Shown here piece after piece: positions 4,475 to 6,603 of a DNA stretch of 6,603 nucleotides. The DNA is taken from contig PLNY01000230.1 of NCBI GenBank assembly GCA_003141915.1, positions 509 to 7,111 of the forward strand, given 5' to 3'. The notes beneath the pieces are model-generated. The model searched no databases. It was given only the letters and a program-made list of their open reading frames with translations, and had not been told where the DNA came from. The translations under genes and the position numbers were made by a program. The stretch comes from Anaerolineae bacterium. Lineage in GTDB: Bacteria; Chloroflexota; Anaerolineae; Anaerolineales; Villigracilaceae. How positions within the stretch are numbered: the first letter of the stretch is position 1; every line of letters begins with the position of its first letter.

Positions 4475-6603
4475 ATGACAGATTTTCTTTTCCGCGGCAA
4501 ACTTGCCGAACTTGATCCCGACGTTTTTGAATTAACTCAACTGGAACAGGAGCGTCAAGCCCGCAAATTGATTCTCATCCCAAGTGAATCGACTGCGCCG
4601 CTGGCAACGCGCAAAGCATTATCGTCCGCGTTCCAAAATATTTATGCCGAAGGCTACCCGGATGAAGAGATGCGCTGGATGACCGAAGAAGAGATTCTCG
4701 ATTACCCGGCGCGGCTGGCTCACTATCGCCGCAGCGGCGACCCGCGCTATTACAAAGGCGTGGAGTATGCCGATCTGGTCGAGTCGCTGGCGCGTCGCCG
4801 CGCGGCGGAGGCTTTCGCCGCCAACGGATATACAGCGGATCAAATCTATGTGAATGTTCAAGCGCTTTCCGGCGGACCCGCCAACAACGCCGTATATCAA
4901 GCTCTCATCAATCTCGGCGACACCGTGATGGGACTCAATCTCCTGCATGGCGGTCATCTCTCGCATGGATCGTCGGTCAACCGCTCGGGCAAATGGTTCA
5001 AGGCCGTGCATTACACCATTGATGAGAATGAACGTTTGAATTACGAAGCCATTCGCAAACTGGCGCTCGAAGCCAAACCCAAACTCATCATCGCTGGATA
5101 TTCATCTTATTCATGGATCCCCGATTGGAAGAAGTTCCGTGAGATCGCCGACGAGGTCGGCGCCTACTTCCTTGCTGATATATCCCATATCGGCGGACTC
5201 GTTGCCGCGGGCGTTGTGCCTTCGCCGATTGGCATCGCGCATGTGGTGATGTCCACCACGCACAAGAGCCTCGACGGCCCGCGCGGTGCAGTCTTGATGA
5301 CCACCTATGCAGACATCGCCAAGAAGATCGATAAAGCGGTGTTCCCCGGTGAACAGGGCGGACCGCACGTCAATGTCTTTGCGGCTCTGGCGCTGACCTT
5401 CAAGCTGGCTCAGACCAAACAGTTCAAGAAACTCCAGGCCCAGACCATCAAGAACGCGCAAGCCATGGCGGATCAGTTCACCAAGCGCGGACTGCGTGTC
5501 CCGTTCGGCGGCACAGACTGTCACATGCTCAACGTGGATTGCAGAACCGTCAGAAGCCAGGATGGATCACATCTTACAGGAGATCAAGCCGCGCGCATTT
5601 TGGATATTGTCGGCGTTGTTGTTAATCGCAATACAATCCCCGGCGACAAGAATTCTGCTGATCCATCCGGTATTCGCATGGGCACGCCGTGGATCACGCA
5701 GCGCGGTTTCAATGAAAAGACTTCGCGCGAATTGGCGGACATCATGGCCGATGTTTTATTGGCTTGCGCGCCGCATTTCGTGGATACACCGCATCATGGA
5801 AGAGTCAAGCGAGCCAAGCTTGATTTCAATGTGTTGAATGATGCGAAGTTAAAGGTGCGGAAGTTAGCTGAAGCCGCGGGCATTGACTTCAAATACGAGA
5901 AGAGCAAGTATCCGCATTTCTATTATATTGACGATAGGAGCAAGAGCGGCGTATTTGAACTGAGTGGACATCGTGTGCGACAAGTGCTGGATTACGCAGC
6001 TTCAGCGGATATGTCGGCATTGAAGAAGGGCAAGTCGGTTATAACCACGATTGCCACACCAAAGGGAGCTGTCCAATGCGTGCTGACCTGTGAGAATGCA
6101 AGCACATATCAACTGGAAGTGCCGCCTGCCAAGGTGGGTGTGGTGGGCACATGGTTGCGCGACCTATCCGATGGTTATTTGTCATTCAACCTCGATGGCA
6201 AAAAAGATTTCTCTGCTGCGCGTATGCCTGGTCCGTTTGTTGTTGCCAACGGCAAGGTAGGGGCGAAGCAAGCTTCGCCCATCACCGCCAAAGGCGAAGA
6301 GAAGCCCTGGTTTATCGGAATCAATTCAACGGTCAAGAAGGAAGCGACATCGTCCCCGAAGGGGATGACGTCATTCAATTGGGTCGAGCCTGCCGAAGGC
6401 GAACCAAAGTTCACGCCCCTGCATGATGCGCACAAATCCTCCGGTGCGAAGATGGTCTCGTTCGCAGGTTGGGATATGCCTGTTTGGTACACGTCAGTGG
6501 TCGATGAACATCTTGCGACTCGGCAGGCGGCGGGCCTGTTCGATGTCTCGCACATGGGCGTGTATGAAGTGAAGGGCGCGGACGCGTCCTCCTTCCTCGA
6601 TAC
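4475..6603 (+). CDS. glyA/gcvT: Serine hydroxymethyltransferase / glycine-cleavage T protein fusion (3' end beyond window)
   Basis: One open frame from ATG 4475 runs 709 codons to the window edge without a stop. Residues 1 to about 435 are a PLP-dependent serine hydroxymethyltransferase. It has Tyr57/Glu59 in IYAEGYP, an insertion at about 63-90, RYYKGVEYAD at 91-100, Asp235 and His238 in ADISHIGGL, the PLP lysine Lys264 in STTHKSLDGPRG, and Arg401 in IRMGTPWITQRGF for the substrate carboxylate. Residues about 490-590 look like a degenerate GcvT-type segment (GVFELSGHRV, WLRDLSDGYLSF). A spacer follows, then from 646 a true GcvT N terminus: FTPLHDAHKSSGAKMVSFAG, WDMPVWY and GLFDVSHMG at 687-695. 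Serine plus THF gives glycine and methylene-THF; GcvT releases ammonia and methylene-THF from aminomethyl-loaded H protein. About 300 further GcvT residues are expected. All visible SHMT key residues are intact. H and P proteins are not in the window. Confidence 0.93.
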   Translation, partial: MTDFLFRGKLAELDPDVFELTQLEQERQARKLILIPSESTAPLATRKALSSAFQNIYAEGYPDEEMRWMTEEEILDYPARLAHYRRSGDPRYYKGVEYADLVESLARRRAAEAFAANGYTADQIYVNVQALSGGPANNAVYQALINLGDTVMGLNLLHGGHLSHGSSVNRSGKWFKAVHYTIDENERLNYEAIRKLALEAKPKLIIAGYSSYSWIPDWKKFREIADEVGAYFLADISHIGGLVAAGVVPSPIGIAHVVMSTTHKSLDGPRGAVLMTTYADIAKKIDKAVFPGEQGGPHVNVFAALALTFKLAQTKQFKKLQAQTIKNAQAMADQFTKRGLRVPFGGTDCHMLNVDCRTVRSQDGSHLTGDQAARILDIVGVVVNRNTIPGDKNSADPSGIRMGTPWITQRGFNEKTSRELADIMADVLLACAPHFVDTPHHGRVKRAKLDFNVLNDAKLKVRKLAEAAGIDFKYEKSKYPHFYYIDDRSKSGVFELSGHRVRQVLDYAASADMSALKKGKSVITTIATPKGAVQCVLTCENASTYQLEVPPAKVGVVGTWLRDLSDGYLSFNLDGKKDFSAARMPGPFVVANGKVGAKQASPITAKGEEKPWFIGINSTVKKEATSSPKGMTSFNWVEPAEGEPKFTPLHDAHKSSGAKMVSFAGWDMPVWYTSVVDEHLATRQAAGLFDVSHMGVYEVKGADASSFLD
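6261..6280. repeat. Perfect palindrome inside the fusion-gene spacer
   Basis: GGGCGAAGC (6261-6269) and GCTTCGCCC (6272-6280) form a perfect 9-bp inverted repeat around AA. It is read in frame as part of G596 to P602 (GAKQASP). It looks like a short REP-type palindromic unit inserted between folded parts of the protein. Confidence 0.8.
6346..6372. repeat. Second hairpin-forming inverted repeat in the fusion-gene spacer
   Basis: GACATCGTCCCC (6346-6357) pairs with GGGGATGACGTC (6361-6372) around GAA, with one G-T wobble and one A-C mismatch in 12 positions. Its right arm overlaps the perfect palindrome ATGACGTCAT (6365-6374). It encodes about residues 624-633 (ATSSPKGMTS). Confidence 0.7.

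Noticed and set aside
4619..5524. Minus-strand frames 4619-5011 and 5111-5524
   Set aside because: They are antisense to the SHMT part of the fusion gene, which carries all the expected catalytic motifs.
5496..5837. Plus-strand 113-codon frame
   Set aside because: It overlaps the SHMT C-terminal coding region in another frame. The SHMT frame continues with RMGTPWITQRGF, so there is no frameshift here.
6151..6555. Overlapping frames 6151-6426 (plus) and 6175-6555 (minus)
   Set aside because: Both are shadows of the fusion gene, whose frame is open throughout and resumes clear GcvT similarity after 6410.

Overview
The window looks like a chromosomal segment of an uncultured Chloroflexota bacterium, most likely of the Anaerolineae. 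The main reason is a serine hydroxymethyltransferase fused in one reading frame to a glycine-cleavage T protein, an arrangement I associate with that lineage. A Chloroflexota-type IS66 transposase fragment and the moderate GC content fit. This placement is inference; no rRNA is present.

Layout, left to right. (1) 1-537, minus: the N-terminal 179 residues of an NfeD/ClpP-class membrane-bound serine protease, cut by the window edge, with signal peptide and both catalytic residues present. (2) 538-882: intergenic, holding a 41-codon plus-strand fragment that resembles the extreme N terminus of an IS66-family transposase. (3) 883-2628 and 2655-3419, minus: a probable two-gene unit of a fumarylacetoacetate-hydrolase-family enzyme followed 26 nt later by a polytopic GT39-like glycosyltransferase. 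(4) 3501-3574, plus: tRNA-Val(UAC), with a good sigma70-type promoter just upstream and, about 80 bp downstream, a second imperfect copy of its 3' end. (5) 3663-3702: a strong 17-bp hairpin terminator that probably serves both strands. (6) 3728-4234, minus: a small secreted protein of unknown function. (7) 4475 to the right edge, plus: the glyA-gcvT fusion, with a near-consensus promoter and Shine-Dalgarno, still open at the edge.

The fusion is the most notable gene. Its SHMT half makes glycine and 5,10-methylene-THF from serine. Its GcvT half works on glycine carried by the H protein and feeds the same THF pool, so one polypeptide carries two linked steps of one-carbon metabolism. Between the two halves lies a stretch of about 100 residues that itself looks like a decayed GcvT-type fold. 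The following spacer contains two hairpin-forming DNA palindromes read in frame. Tandem perfect hairpins also sit in the spacer of the NfeD gene, so palindromes at protein linkers recur in this window.

I see no CRISPR array, prophage, toxin-antitoxin pair or defence system. The unusual biology here is the fusion architecture and the small repeats, not a new multi-gene system.
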